Shown: positions 1-8,304 of the stretch, in pieces
Layout of the letters: each line of letters begins with the position of its first letter
Position numbering within the stretch: the stretch's first letter is position 1
Assembly: GCA_024278215.1 (NCBI GenBank)
Contig: JAJRTR010000014.1
Span: 1 to 32,296, forward strand
DNA from: a bacterium
GTDB taxonomy: Bacteria; UBP15; UBA6099; JAJRTR01
Reading direction: 5' to 3'
DNA length: 32,296 bases
The notes under the pieces: generated by a model
Told to the model about the DNA's origin: nothing
The model's database searches: none
What the model saw: the letters and a program-made list of their open reading frames with translations, nothing else
Position numbers and translations under genes: made by a program

Positions 1-233
1 GTTCCGACCTGAACGCGATACTCGACGACTCGACGATTTCCGGACCCGGCATATATCTCGAAAAACCCGTTACCGCTACGTCTTACGTAAATGCCGTCAA
101 GAAGACACTCGGCCTGAAAGTGGAAGAAAAAGAAGATGACCCGGTGAAGTTGAAAGAAGAACTCGCGAATCAGCTCAGGAACACCGACCCTGAAACGCTC
201 AAGAAGATGCTCGACCTTCTGAAAAATGACTGA
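1..233 (+). CDS. Response regulator receiver domain, C-terminal end (partial)
   Basis: This is the last 76 or so codons of a gene that begins left of the window; the frame runs from base 3 to TGA at 231-233. The segment YLEKPV followed by a helix ending KKTLGL matches the beta5-alpha5 end of CheY-like receiver domains, where the Lys of the K-P pair contacts the phosphorylated Asp. An acidic tail with many Lys and Glu follows, ending MLDLLKND. No output domain follows, so the protein is either a single-domain regulator or one whose receiver is C-terminal. The phosphoacceptor Asp lies outside the window. The assignment rests on the KP motif and its surroundings only. Confidence 0.7.
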   Translation, partial: SDLNAILDDSTISGPGIYLEKPVTATSYVNAVKKTLGLKVEEKEDDPVKLKEELANQLRNTDPETLKKMLDLLKND

Positions 234-247
234 CGGCGGTTGTGGGG

Positions 248-958
248 TTATTCGCCGGTTGCCCGGCTTCGGGGATTTCGCTCATTGTGTTGCTCAAAAC
301 GTTTCGCGATAATCCTTATTAAAATCGACAGAAGGACGACACCGACTATCATGCTGATAGACAGCATGAACTCGGGGCGAAGCAGATCGTTCAGACTCGA
401 CAGTTTCGAGAAGGCGTTGCCGAGATACACGTGAGCGAATATTCCGGGAATGACGGCGAGCATTGTGGCCAGCATATATGTGCGAAAAGAAATATCGCAT
501 AACCCCGCCACGTAACTCAGAGGATCATAAGGCATTATCATACGCATATAGAAAACTACCGAGAAACCTTCATTCATCAGCAGCTTGTCGATCTTCGACA
601 TTCTATCTCCGAGAATCTTAACCACAAAATCGCGTCCGAGAAATCGAGCAAGGAAATACGCCAGGATCGCACTTGTGATCGATCCGATATAGACATACAG
701 GAACCCGTGCCACACGCCGAACGCAAGCCCGCCGACTACCATGAAGATGCTCGCCGGAAACATCACCAGCGGTCTGAGCGTATACAAAAGGATGAATATA
801 TATGGTGAAAGCACACCGAACGACAGTATCCACCCTTTTATATTTTCGGGCGCAATTTCACTGATGTCATATTTAAAGAGCATGAATCCCACAAGACATG
901 TGAGCACTATAATAACCGCTGCTTTTGTGAGAGGATTGTTTCCTTTATTCTCGTCCAT
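248..958 (-). CDS. TVP38/TMEM64 (VTT/DedA-like) family membrane protein
   Basis: A 236-residue integral membrane protein. It has an N-terminal membrane segment near residues 13-29, then hydrophobic stretches through the core and a last one near residues 197-217, followed by a basic tail. The family signature is visible: FPASIFMVVGGLAFG in the first half and MRMIMPYDPLSYVAG in the second, matching the re-entrant-loop motifs of the VTT domain (F-x-R-x-x-P then N/S-Y-x-x-G). Family members act in membrane lipid scrambling or small-molecule transport; the substrate here is unknown. The ATG is preceded only by a weak, distant AAAGGA. The lipid kinase gene upstream on the same strand ends 172 bases away. 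Length is normal for the family. Confidence 0.85.
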   Translation of the reverse strand: MDENKGNNPLTKAAVIIVLTCLVGFMLFKYDISEIAPENIKGWILSFGVLSPYIFILLYTLRPLVMFPASIFMVVGGLAFGVWHGFLYVYIGSITSAILAYFLARFLGRDFVVKILGDRMSKIDKLLMNEGFSVVFYMRMIMPYDPLSYVAGLCDISFRTYMLATMLAVIPGIFAHVYLGNAFSKLSSLNDLLRPEFMLSISMIVGVVLLSILIRIIAKRFEQHNERNPRSRATGE

Positions 959-1105
959 ATATCTTGATGTACGTTCCTTTGCTAGTTGTTTATTTGTGAT
1001 TCAATACATTTCCGATGTTCACATTCTACACTCACTTTTGCACAAAACCAAACAATAATAAAGGCGTTTGATCCACGCCCCGGCAGGAGCGATAAACCCC
1101 GGATT

Positions 1106-1120
1106 TGTGATCGGATCACA
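1106..1120. promoter_or_regulatory. Perfect 15-bp palindrome, possible operator
   Basis: TGTGATCGGATCACA is a perfect inverted repeat (7-bp arms, 1-bp centre) between the end of the lipid kinase gene and the start of the TVP38 gene. It resembles a CRP/FNR-type half-site pair (TGTGA...TCACA) but with 5 rather than 6 central bases. No T-run follows on the minus strand, so it is not a typical terminator. Binding by any regulator is inference. Confidence 0.35.
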
Positions 1121-1130
1121 GGTTCACACA

Positions 1131-2108
1131 TTATTTCTTTTTGACAAGATTGATTGTATTTGACTTATTGAAACCGACCCGGACAGCCGAATGCTTCTGC
1201 TCCAGCACATCGCCTGATATCTGTATATGAAGCGGCTTGTTGAAAGAACAGTCGAGCACCATATCCGTGTCTACCTCGTAGTCGAACATAATGCGATTCG
1301 GTTTTCTTGTAAAAACCCATTTTGTGAATTTGAATACAGTCGGCATCAGGAGCGCGCCGAAAAGAACGAAACGTATATGCGCGTTACCTTTCACCGCAAG
1401 CGGATAAGGTCTGAAACCGTAGCCTACAAAAGGAATCGCCGATATACCGCCGCCCTCGTGGCGGCCGTGATGGATGTGCTCGCCGTCTCGGTCGATGTCG
1501 AGATCGTAATTCTCGTCGTTTCTCCTGAAAACAGGATTATAAAGTTTTCTCCCGAACGAATATCTCAACACGGCCCAAATATAGCCGATGATGCCCTTCA
1601 ACTTCTGAGCCTGGTACATCTCGATGATCTCGCCGTCCGCCCCGAAACTTGTGAAATGAGAGAGTTCTCTTCTGTCTCCCGCCGTCACCTCGAGCAGGGT
1701 CAGTTTTTCGGTCGCATACTCTCCTGCACAAAAGTGATCGAGTGCTTCCGCCACAGACCTGAAGCCCGAACAGTAAGATATCGCGTTTCCGCTTCCGCCC
1801 TTGAGAAATAGCAGGTCGGGAGCGTAGTCCGACCGCCGCGCCGATGTTTTCAGTGCGTCGAGCCGGTTGAAAAACAACGCCGCGAAACCATCACCGCCAT
1901 GAACGGCGACTTTTCCGACATCTTCGCTGATCAAGCGGTTGATAATCGCATCAAGGCTGTCGATCGAACCTGTGTTTTCGATACGGTATTCGTTAGCCGA
2001 AGCCCCTGCGCCAAGGGCGTCTTCCACCATTTTTTGAAACTTTCCGGTCTTTTCTTCAATGTTATATTTCCCTGACTTTGTGCTGTTGACAATTACAATA
2101 TCGGTCAT
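1131..2108 (-). CDS. Diacylglycerol/sphingosine kinase-family lipid kinase
   Basis: A 325-residue protein with the DAGK catalytic fold. It opens TDIVIVNSTKSGK, the typical first strand and P-loop-like turn (canonical NPxSG). The nucleotide-binding GGDG is at residues 71-74, followed by FAALFFNRL. A second conserved site, GGSGNAI near residues 104-110, is closer to the GSGNA of sphingosine kinases than to the GTGND of bacterial DgkB/YegS. The C-terminal half is rich in beta strands and ends with a QISGD segment, as in the family. The start at 2108 is chosen because the protein then begins at the first strand of the fold; upstream in-frame starts at 2201 and 2243 would add a non-conserved leader. 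The enzyme should phosphorylate a lipid with ATP in the cytoplasm at the membrane; the substrate is unknown. It is divergently arranged with the glycosyltransferase gene. Confidence 0.8.
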   Translation of the reverse strand: MTDIVIVNSTKSGKYNIEEKTGKFQKMVEDALGAGASANEYRIENTGSIDSLDAIINRLISEDVGKVAVHGGDGFAALFFNRLDALKTSARRSDYAPDLLFLKGGSGNAISYCSGFRSVAEALDHFCAGEYATEKLTLLEVTAGDRRELSHFTSFGADGEIIEMYQAQKLKGIIGYIWAVLRYSFGRKLYNPVFRRNDENYDLDIDRDGEHIHHGRHEGGGISAIPFVGYGFRPYPLAVKGNAHIRFVLFGALLMPTVFKFTKWVFTRKPNRIMFDYEVDTDMVLDCSFNKPLHIQISGDVLEQKHSAVRVGFNKSNTINLVKKK

Positions 2109-2300
2109 CGTTTCATCATCTTTCAAGTTGTATTTACCTGTATAATATCCACATGGATGATGATAATTCGACACACCCTGAAAGGAAAATTGCCCGGACA
2201 TTATGAAAAGGCCGAAGCTTTCGCGGGGAAAAAATGGCAGCACAAACGGTCAATATTTTTTGGAATTGTGTAAATGGTCAACCAAGCTTGATATTTTGTG

Positions 2301-2331
2301 CCTGTGAATACAGGGGCAGGTACTTTATAAT
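2301..2331 (+). promoter_or_regulatory. Possible promoter with inverted repeat, upstream of GT2
   Basis: A perfect -10 hexamer TATAAT lies at 2326-2331. The hexamer 17 bases upstream (TGTGAA, 2303-2308) is a poor -35. The small inverted repeat CCTGT-GAAT-ACAGG (2301-2314) covers the -35 position, which is a common place for an operator. It points toward the glycosyltransferase start about 35 bases downstream. Evidence is by eye only. Confidence 0.35.
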
Positions 2332-2366
2332 AGTAAAAAGCAGTGCAGAAAAAAACATGGACAAAC

Positions 2367-3095
2367 ATGCTGCCATCGGGTGAAAAGATATCTGTTGTTA
2401 TGCCGGCATACAATGAGGAGGCCGGTATCGGCGGCGTGATCGAATCATTCGTCGCGCTCGGATATATCGACGAGATTGTGGTCGTCGACAACAATTCCAC
2501 AGATTCCACCGCCCGCATCGCTGCAAAGTTGGGTGCACGTGTGGTTGTCGAGCCGCGGCGGGGTTACGGCAGCGCGTGCATAAGAGCCCTGAACGAAGCG
2601 ATGACAGACATTGTGGTGCTGGTCGAATCCGAAGGCACATTCGACGCTGCGGACCTCGGCATACTCCTAACCCATTTGCAATATGCGGATGTCGTTTCAG
2701 GCAGCCGCATACACAGCCGGTGCAATAAACCCGGCGCAGATATGACATGGTACAAGATACTCGGAAATAGAGCGCTCGGCGCACTCGCAACATTGCTTTA
2801 CGGCAACAAGTACATGCTCGACGATATCGGTTCCAGTTATGTGGTCGCGAGAAAAGAAATCGTTGATAAAGTAAAGGAAAAACTCCGGGTGACGGACTCA
2901 TCGTTTTCGGCTGAACTCTACATCGGTCTTATCGGTAGCGGTGCGAGCATAAAACAGGTTCCAATTTCATACGGCCCCAGAATCGGCTAGAGCAAATTAT
3001 CGAAATCTCACATTGACAGCCTGATGATAGGAATAAAACATTTCCGGCATATTTTCTCCAATATACTAAGATACGGAAAACATCACCCCTCGTGA
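2367..3095 (+). pseudogene. Family 2 glycosyltransferase interrupted by in-frame TAG (2988-2990)
   Basis: The protein opens ISVVMPAYNEEAGIGGVI, then VVDNNSTDSTARIA, the GT-A nucleotide-sugar fold of polyprenyl-phosphate sugar transferases. The DxD position reads VESEGTFDAADL, resembling the ESDGTF variant of one GT2 subgroup; VVSGSR follows. The frame stops at TAG at 2988-2990 (208 residues) exactly inside the conserved motif Y-x-x-R-x-G-x-S-K. After the TAG the same frame continues SKLSKSHIDSLMIGIKHF and on to TGA at 3093-3095, giving 34 more residues that look like the natural end of this family. A GAG or CAG to TAG change would explain it. Whether the 208-residue product works is unknown. 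The ATG at 2367 is chosen; a GTG at 2343 is in frame, and neither has a clear Shine-Dalgarno site. The product would use an NDP-sugar or polyprenyl acceptor at the inner membrane face. Confidence 0.75.
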
Positions 3096-3262
3096 TCGAT
3101 TCGTTCGAGCCGGCCAACAATGAGTTGGTTCTGTTTACTGTGCCGAGAAAAAATAAATCTATGTTCCATCATTGGATATGGTCTTTATTGAATGGGAAAG
3201 CCAAGTATGATACCATGAACAAGCATCGGCGGTAATATCTCAGCCGGGGTGCAGGAGTGCAG
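3096..3262 (+). other. Intergenic stretch with one weak 47-codon frame
   Basis: Between the glycosyltransferase and the phosphatase I see no confident gene. A GTG at 3092 overlaps the TGA at 3093-3095 as GTGA and opens a frame of 47 codons to TAA at 3233-3235. It has no family motif I recognise and only a distant purine-rich stretch upstream, so it is not called as a gene. Confidence 0.4.
3253..3257 (+). promoter_or_regulatory. Ribosome binding site deciding the phosphatase start
   Basis: AGGAG at 3253-3257 is five bases before ATG at 3263. An in-frame GTG at 3257 overlaps the site itself, so the ATG is the better start. Confidence 0.7.
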
Positions 3263-4033
3263 ATGAAGAGTGAGAACAACCGGCAGAGGACGTCACTTAT
3301 CAGCATCGCAGATGTGCTGAAAACGGGTGACCGCATGAGTACGCAGGACAGTGGTGTACTCGGTTTCCTGGTGCCCGGTTTTGAAATCGCTGTAAGTGTG
3401 CTTCCAGCGTCACACCAGGGGGGCGATGTTTACGGGATAATTTTTCTCGGACAGAGCAGGACTGCTGTTTTCATCGGCGATGTGGCGGGCCATGATTTTT
3501 CTTCGTCTATTCTCGCTACAAGCGTCATTGATTATTTCGAAAAGAATATGGAAGATTTGCAGTTCCCAAATATTTTTTATAAAAAGGCGAACCGGGACCT
3601 TTACCGCAGTTTTTCTTCGGTCGGTCGTTTTTTCACGACGGCTTTGTGCGTGCTGGATGCAGAAAACAGTATGGTGACTTACTCGAGCGCAGGCCACCCG
3701 CCTGCCCTGATATTCCGCAGTGGAGATAACGGTAAGATCGAAGCTATTGGTGAAAAAATGTTGCCGATCGGTTTTGAAAAAGAACTTTCATTTCCCCTGA
3801 CAGACACACACTTCGGGCCGGGAGACAGGATTATGATGTACACAGATGGCATATCTTCCGGTCGCAACAGCGACAACGAGGAGTTCGGTATGGACCGCAT
3901 TGCGGCTTCTTCGTCAAAATGCGACGGCGCCCGCCCAAGTGTCAAGTCGCTTCTTTCCGCTCATGATGAATTCTGCCTGGACACACCGGAAATAGATGAT
4001 CGTACAATAATTTGTGTAATGCGAAAAGATTAG
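3263..4033 (+). CDS. PP2C-family (SpoIIE/RsbU-type) serine/threonine phosphatase
   Basis: A 256-residue single-domain phosphatase. The SpoIIE/PP2C motifs appear in order: GGDVYG, GDVAGHD, FTTALCVLD, SAGHPPALI, MYTDGISSGR and IDDRTIICV. The metal-binding Asp residues of GGD, GDV, TDG and DD are present, so it should be active. Two positions differ from the usual pattern: GGDxYD has Gly instead of the second Asp, and GHG reads GHD. There is no PAS, GAF, HAMP or receiver domain, unlike many RsbU/SpoIIE proteins, so any sensing partner must be separate. Such enzymes typically dephosphorylate anti-anti-sigma (STAS) proteins; no STAS or anti-sigma gene is in this window. It stops with TAG at 4031-4033, 20 bases before the first possible start of the mannosidase. 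Confidence 0.88.
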   Translation: MKSENNRQRTSLISIADVLKTGDRMSTQDSGVLGFLVPGFEIAVSVLPASHQGGDVYGIIFLGQSRTAVFIGDVAGHDFSSSILATSVIDYFEKNMEDLQFPNIFYKKANRDLYRSFSSVGRFFTTALCVLDAENSMVTYSSAGHPPALIFRSGDNGKIEAIGEKMLPIGFEKELSFPLTDTHFGPGDRIMMYTDGISSGRNSDNEEFGMDRIAASSSKCDGARPSVKSLLSAHDEFCLDTPEIDDRTIICVMRKD

Positions 4034-4092
4034 ATATATAATGGCCGCCGGTAGTGAAGGCAACAATACGGTGGTTGGAGGAACAACAATCC

Positions 4093-6777
4093 GTGCAAGA
4101 CATGAATCCGCTCAAGAAGTTTGCAAACAGGGCTGTAAACAACGCCTTCGATTTCCTGATGAAAGTTCAGGATGTGCCGAAGGAAAGATATAAATTCTAC
4201 GCAATCGGAAACAGCCATCTCGACGCTGCATGGCGCTGGCGTGTTGTGCAGACACAGAGCAAGGCGAAACACACATTCAAAAATGCACTCCGGCACATCG
4301 CTCTTCATGAAGCATTTACCTTTTCGCAATCGCAACCAGCATTCTATGAATGGATGAAGGACCGGCACCCGGTAATCTTCAGGGCGATCCAGGATCAGGT
4401 AAAGTCAAAACACTGGGAACTTGTCGGCGGGATGTGGGTCGAGCCCGACCTCAACATGCCCGACGGCGAAAGTCTCGTGCGCCAGCGCCTCTACGGGCAG
4501 CGTTTCTATCTCGACCACTTCGGTCGCATCAGCGAAGTCGAGTGGATGCCCGATACATTCGGGTTCGCGCACTCGCTGCCCCAGATATTTGCAAAAAGCG
4601 GCGCGAAATATTTCTGGACATCGAAACTCCTGTGGAACGACACGACCAGGTTTCCTTTTAGTACTTTTAAATGGAAGAGTCCCGACGGAAGCGAGGTTCT
4701 GGTGAACATAAGCCCGATACAGGGCCTGTCGTTCGCAAACATGAGCAACTTTAAAAAGCGCAACCGGCTCGTGCACTTCAACGAAAAACTCGAAGCTTGT
4801 TATGCCTCACGCCCCGGCGACATCCGCAATAAAATGTCGCCAGACATCATCCCCGAAATCGGCGTTTTCTACGGGCTGGGCGACGGTGGCGGTGGTCCCA
4901 ACGAGATCGAAATCGAGATCGGTCGCATACTCAGGGAGCGTGGTGTCGTCGAAGTTTCGCTCGCAAAAGATTTTTTCGACCGGCTTGCCGCCCACGAGAA
5001 ACGCCTGCCGGTGTGGAACGACGAACTCTATCTCGAGTACCATCGCGGCTGTCTCACTACGCAGGCATGGATCAAAAACGCCAACCGGCGGGCCGAGATC
5101 GCCCTGCGAAACGCTGAGATTATACACTCGATGAATTCTCTGTTCAGCAAACCCTATCCGGGCGAAATTCTCAGAGCAAACTGGAAGATTCTGCTATTCA
5201 ATCAATTCCACGACATACTGCCCGGCAGCAGCATTCCCGAAGTGTACGAAGACGCGCGCGACGATTTCGACAGCCTGTTTGCATCGACTTACCGGCTGAT
5301 TCAGGACGGTATAAAATCGATCGGAAAGTTCATCAATACTATAAATGACAAACTGCCGGATACTACTCCACTTATTGTATATAATCCCGTCTCCTGGCCG
5401 CGTTCGACCACCGCGTTTCTGCGGCTCGACGACAACGAAAAGAATGTCGCGGTCTTCGACACAACCGGCAGGGCGGTTCCTTCTCAGGAAATGAACCTGA
5501 ACGGTCAGCGCGCGCTCGCTATCACTTCGTCGGATGTGCCGGACCTCGGGTATCGCACCTACTATATGAAGCCCGACAGCGACGACAGTTCTGCATTCGA
5601 CAATCTGCCCGATATGGCTACAGTGCAGGAAGACGGCTCTATTGCGCTCGAAAACGACCTGCTTAAAGCAATTGTAGACGGCGTTACCGGCTGCGTAACG
5701 AGTCTTGTTGACAAACGGACGGGTTTCGAAACGCTCGCCGGACCCGCTAACCACCTGCGGCTATATAGAGACGAAAGCCCGATATTTCCTGCATGGAATA
5801 TTGACAGGAACTACAAGAAGAAAGAAATAAAACTGGACCTGCCGACCGAGCCGCCGCGCATTTTCGCCAACGGGCCGGTCGCGGCGACTGTCGAAGTCGA
5901 TCTGCCGCTAAACAAGTCGGAAGCACGAGCGCGTATTACTATATTCAGGTCACGTCCGCTGCTAATGTTCGAAATGAAGATCGACTGGCACGAGAAAAAA
6001 GCTATCCTGAAATCGGAATTCAACACATCTATAAAGACAGAAACAGTCGCAAGCGATGTGCCCTACGCGGCAATCGAAAGGCCCACCCATCCACGCTATC
6101 CTGCCCAGAAAGCGCAGTGGGAGCTACCCTGCCAGAAGTGGATCGATCTCAGCGACGGCAGAAACGGTGTCGCACTCGTCAACCAGGACAAATACGGTTT
6201 CTCCGTGGCAGACGAAACAATCGCTCTGACGCTACTGAGGGCGCCGGTTTATCCAAAACCTATATTCGACGCATGGGGCCTGCGCCCCAAAGATGAGCGC
6301 CCGAAATATACAGACCAGGGCATACACCGCATCAGGTACGCACTATATCCTCACACCGGCGACTGGCGCGAGGGCCGCGTCTGGCAGCTCGCCCACGAAT
6401 TCTGCGACACTCTCCTTGTCGTGCGTTCCGACCATCATCGTGGAATATTGCCCCGTGAAGCCACCGCACTCTCATGCCGCAGTCGCAGCACTTATGTCGG
6501 CGCAATAAAACGACCCGAAGACAACCCTGACAAAGCAGATACTAAATACCACCAGATAGTTGTCCGCCTCGTCGAAGCCGCCGGTCATCCGGACACCGTA
6601 ACGCTCAAATTCGGCACCCAGATGACCATCACAGACGTTAAAGAAACCGACCTTCTCGAATTCAGCGTCAACCCCATTAAAGGTGATACACGTGACGGCG
6701 AAGTCGACATCCGAATGATGCCCCACGAAATAAAAACCGTCAAAATCACGCTGGTGGAGAATCGCTTTATTGATTGA
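4093..6777 (+). CDS. Glycoside hydrolase family 38 alpha-mannosidase
   Basis: An 894-residue protein from the GTG at 4093; an earlier in-frame GTG at 4054 would add 13 residues. The 4093 start has GGAGG at 4077-4081, the 4054 start has none. The GH38 catalytic domain begins with GNSHLDAAWRWR (residues 39-50; His and Asp bind zinc) and has the nucleophile Asp in WMPDTFGFAHS (Asp about 154). NQFHDILPGSSIPEVYEDA near residue 380 carries the third zinc ligand region and the middle helical domain. The C-terminal beta-sandwich domains follow (for example TTAFLRLDD, then NDLLKAIVDGVTGCVTSLVDK). No signal peptide is seen, so it is probably cytoplasmic and retaining, cleaving alpha-mannosides. Length is normal. 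It is the last gene of the plus-strand run and is convergent with the rhomboid gene. Confidence 0.93.
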   Translation: MQDMNPLKKFANRAVNNAFDFLMKVQDVPKERYKFYAIGNSHLDAAWRWRVVQTQSKAKHTFKNALRHIALHEAFTFSQSQPAFYEWMKDRHPVIFRAIQDQVKSKHWELVGGMWVEPDLNMPDGESLVRQRLYGQRFYLDHFGRISEVEWMPDTFGFAHSLPQIFAKSGAKYFWTSKLLWNDTTRFPFSTFKWKSPDGSEVLVNISPIQGLSFANMSNFKKRNRLVHFNEKLEACYASRPGDIRNKMSPDIIPEIGVFYGLGDGGGGPNEIEIEIGRILRERGVVEVSLAKDFFDRLAAHEKRLPVWNDELYLEYHRGCLTTQAWIKNANRRAEIALRNAEIIHSMNSLFSKPYPGEILRANWKILLFNQFHDILPGSSIPEVYEDARDDFDSLFASTYRLIQDGIKSIGKFINTINDKLPDTTPLIVYNPVSWPRSTTAFLRLDDNEKNVAVFDTTGRAVPSQEMNLNGQRALAITSSDVPDLGYRTYYMKPDSDDSSAFDNLPDMATVQEDGSIALENDLLKAIVDGVTGCVTSLVDKRTGFETLAGPANHLRLYRDESPIFPAWNIDRNYKKKEIKLDLPTEPPRIFANGPVAATVEVDLPLNKSEARARITIFRSRPLLMFEMKIDWHEKKAILKSEFNTSIKTETVASDVPYAAIERPTHPRYPAQKAQWELPCQKWIDLSDGRNGVALVNQDKYGFSVADETIALTLLRAPVYPKPIFDAWGLRPKDERPKYTDQGIHRIRYALYPHTGDWREGRVWQLAHEFCDTLLVVRSDHHRGILPREATALSCRSRSTYVGAIKRPEDNPDKADTKYHQIVVRLVEAAGHPDTVTLKFGTQMTITDVKETDLLEFSVNPIKGDTRDGEVDIRMMPHEIKTVKITLVENRFID

Positions 6778-6813
6778 TATTTTTCTTTACCGCTTTTTGA
6801 ATTCATGCGATTA

Positions 6814-7908
6814 TCACTGCAACATCGCACCGCCGCGGATGCGCTGGAGAAGCATTCGGGCTTCACTCGCGATGCGGCCCGTGGTGTCGGCGTTTATCAC
6901 CCATTGAAGATAAGACACAGCCGTCTGCTTGTCGCGTGCCCTGAACGCGGCAATGCGGGCAATGTCCATGCAGGCTCTATGGGAGAGTGGGTTTTCCGGA
7001 TAGCGCTCGAGCATCTTGCGATATGCGGTCACTGCCATATCGAAATCCTGTGCTTTCGATGCGATACGCGCAACCTGCATCTGCTTCTCGGGCTCAAGCA
7101 CGACATGAGGCTCGGCTGCCATCAATGCACGGTATTCGACAGGAATTCCAGCGAAGTTCTTCTTTTCCGTTGCAGTTGCAAGTCTGCCGATAAACTTCTC
7201 TTCTCTGCTGATATTGGCGTATTCGCCTCTTTTAACTTTGTCGAAATTCGGCACAATTACGGCTCTTGTCGCTATAAGCAGATATAATATTCCCGCGCCG
7301 AAACCGAATCCGCCGATGTGTGCCCAGTGTGCCACGCCAACCCCGGCCCCGATCGTCGAAAGACCGTAATATACCTCGCGTGCGAACTGCAATCCGATGA
7401 AGAACAGCGCCGGCAACTGAAATGATACTATCGGGAATATTATAAAAATCAGAATTACTCTTACGCTCGAACGCGGGAACAACACAAAATATGCGCCGGT
7501 GATTCCGAATACCGCACCGGACGCACCGATCATCGGCACATCCGCGCCCGCGCCCATCGATGTGGATGCCCAGTGCAGCAGGCCGGCGCATATTCCGCAC
7601 ACGAGATAGAAGGGCACGAATGCTACCGGCCCCATAAGGTCTTCGACATTGTTTCCGAACAGCCACAGAAACAGCATGTTGAAAACTATGTGCAGATGCA
7701 GGAAGCCGGGACTGTGAAGAAATTGATATGTTATCAGGGTGAGAAATGACGGATCAGACGGAACAAAGCCGTACTCGCCGATGAATTCGCTGTAGTTGCC
7801 GCTTCGTATGCTGCCCATGTATACAATGACATTCAGTATAATAATTGTAACAGTAACATAGGGGAATCTCCGTGTGGGATTATTTGTTCCGAACGGCAGC
7901 AGAAACAT
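6814..7908 (-). CDS. Rhomboid family intramembrane serine protease with C-terminal helical extension
   Basis: A 364-residue protein. Residues about 15-215 are the rhomboid domain with six or seven membrane segments. The catalytic Ser is in GASGAVFG (Ser130) and the catalytic His in AHWAHIGGFGFG (His197); the oxyanion-side helix HLHIVFNMLFLWLFG is also typical. The soluble C-terminal 140 residues contain helical pairs such as FDMAVTAYRKMLERYPENP that look like TPR units, usually a protein-binding part. It should cleave membrane-spanning substrates. The start codon is 20 bases from one end of the divergent intergenic repeat copy at 7928-8093, so that repeat probably lies in its promoter or leader. 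Confidence 0.92.
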   Translation of the reverse strand: MFLLPFGTNNPTRRFPYVTVTIIILNVIVYMGSIRSGNYSEFIGEYGFVPSDPSFLTLITYQFLHSPGFLHLHIVFNMLFLWLFGNNVEDLMGPVAFVPFYLVCGICAGLLHWASTSMGAGADVPMIGASGAVFGITGAYFVLFPRSSVRVILIFIIFPIVSFQLPALFFIGLQFAREVYYGLSTIGAGVGVAHWAHIGGFGFGAGILYLLIATRAVIVPNFDKVKRGEYANISREEKFIGRLATATEKKNFAGIPVEYRALMAAEPHVVLEPEKQMQVARIASKAQDFDMAVTAYRKMLERYPENPLSHRACMDIARIAAFRARDKQTAVSYLQWVINADTTGRIASEARMLLQRIRGGAMLQ

Positions 7909-7927
7909 ATCGTCAGTTCAGCCTTTC

Positions 7928-8093
7928 GAGCCAATTGCAAAAAGTGGGTATCCACATCACTCAAGTCAGAACTTTATGTTGTGTGCATGACGACGAAATA
8001 GTGACGAGATATTGTGGCTACCGTAATCAAACGGATACACCACTTTGCGCGATTATGCCCGACTTCGCGTCGAACATAATTTTGCAACTGGCT
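7928..8093 (-). repeat. Intergenic repeat, divergent copy A
   Basis: Left end GAGCCAATTGCAAAA and right end CGAACATAATTTTGCAACTGGC match the ends of the two full copies elsewhere in the window; the right-end match extends over about 22 bases. The interior (about 120 bases) does not resemble the interior of those copies and lacks the central hairpin. Its GAGCC end faces the rhomboid start. It could be a subfamily with another core or an old, decayed copy. Confidence 0.55.
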
Positions 8094-8198
8094 TTTTTCA
8101 TCGTTTTGATTAATATGAATATATATCTTAGCTTGTGCGTTTTCAAACATTTGCCTGATTACCATTGGTTGCTCCGTGGACACATACGCAACGCAGTA

Positions 8199-8217
8199 GA
8201 GCCGATTGCAAAATCCG
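8199..8217 (-). repeat. Loose end of the intergenic repeat
   Basis: GAGCCGATTGCAAAATCCG matches the GAGCC end of the full repeat copies at nearly every base, but no partner end is visible before galT. It is probably a remnant. Confidence 0.45.
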
Positions 8218-8245
8218 GATTATGCTTATGTGATAGATGCTTCCC

Positions 8246-8274
8246 TATACATGGAAATGGAAAATCTCTATAAT
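8246..8274 (+). promoter_or_regulatory. Putative sigma70-type promoter for the galT operon
   Basis: TATACA (8246-8251) and a perfect TATAAT (8269-8274) are separated by 17 bases. The predicted transcript would start near 8281, leaving a leader of about 24 bases before ATG at 8305, which has GAGG upstream. Confidence 0.5.
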
Positions 8275-8304
8275 ATCCTTGCAAATGAATTGTGAGGGCT
8301 GATA

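Larger units (their letters stand above)
7909..8304. other. Divergent intergenic region between rhomboid and galT, rich in repeat ends
   Basis: These 396 bases hold no supported gene. They contain a divergent copy of the window's intergenic repeat (7928-8093), an additional loose repeat end (8199-8217) and a galT promoter (8246-8274). The remaining part is AT-rich without recognisable structure. Confidence 0.6.

Noticed and set aside
3092-3235. A 47-codon frame starting with GTG overlapping the GT2 end
   Set aside because: It has no recognisable motif and a weak start context; not enough to call a gene.
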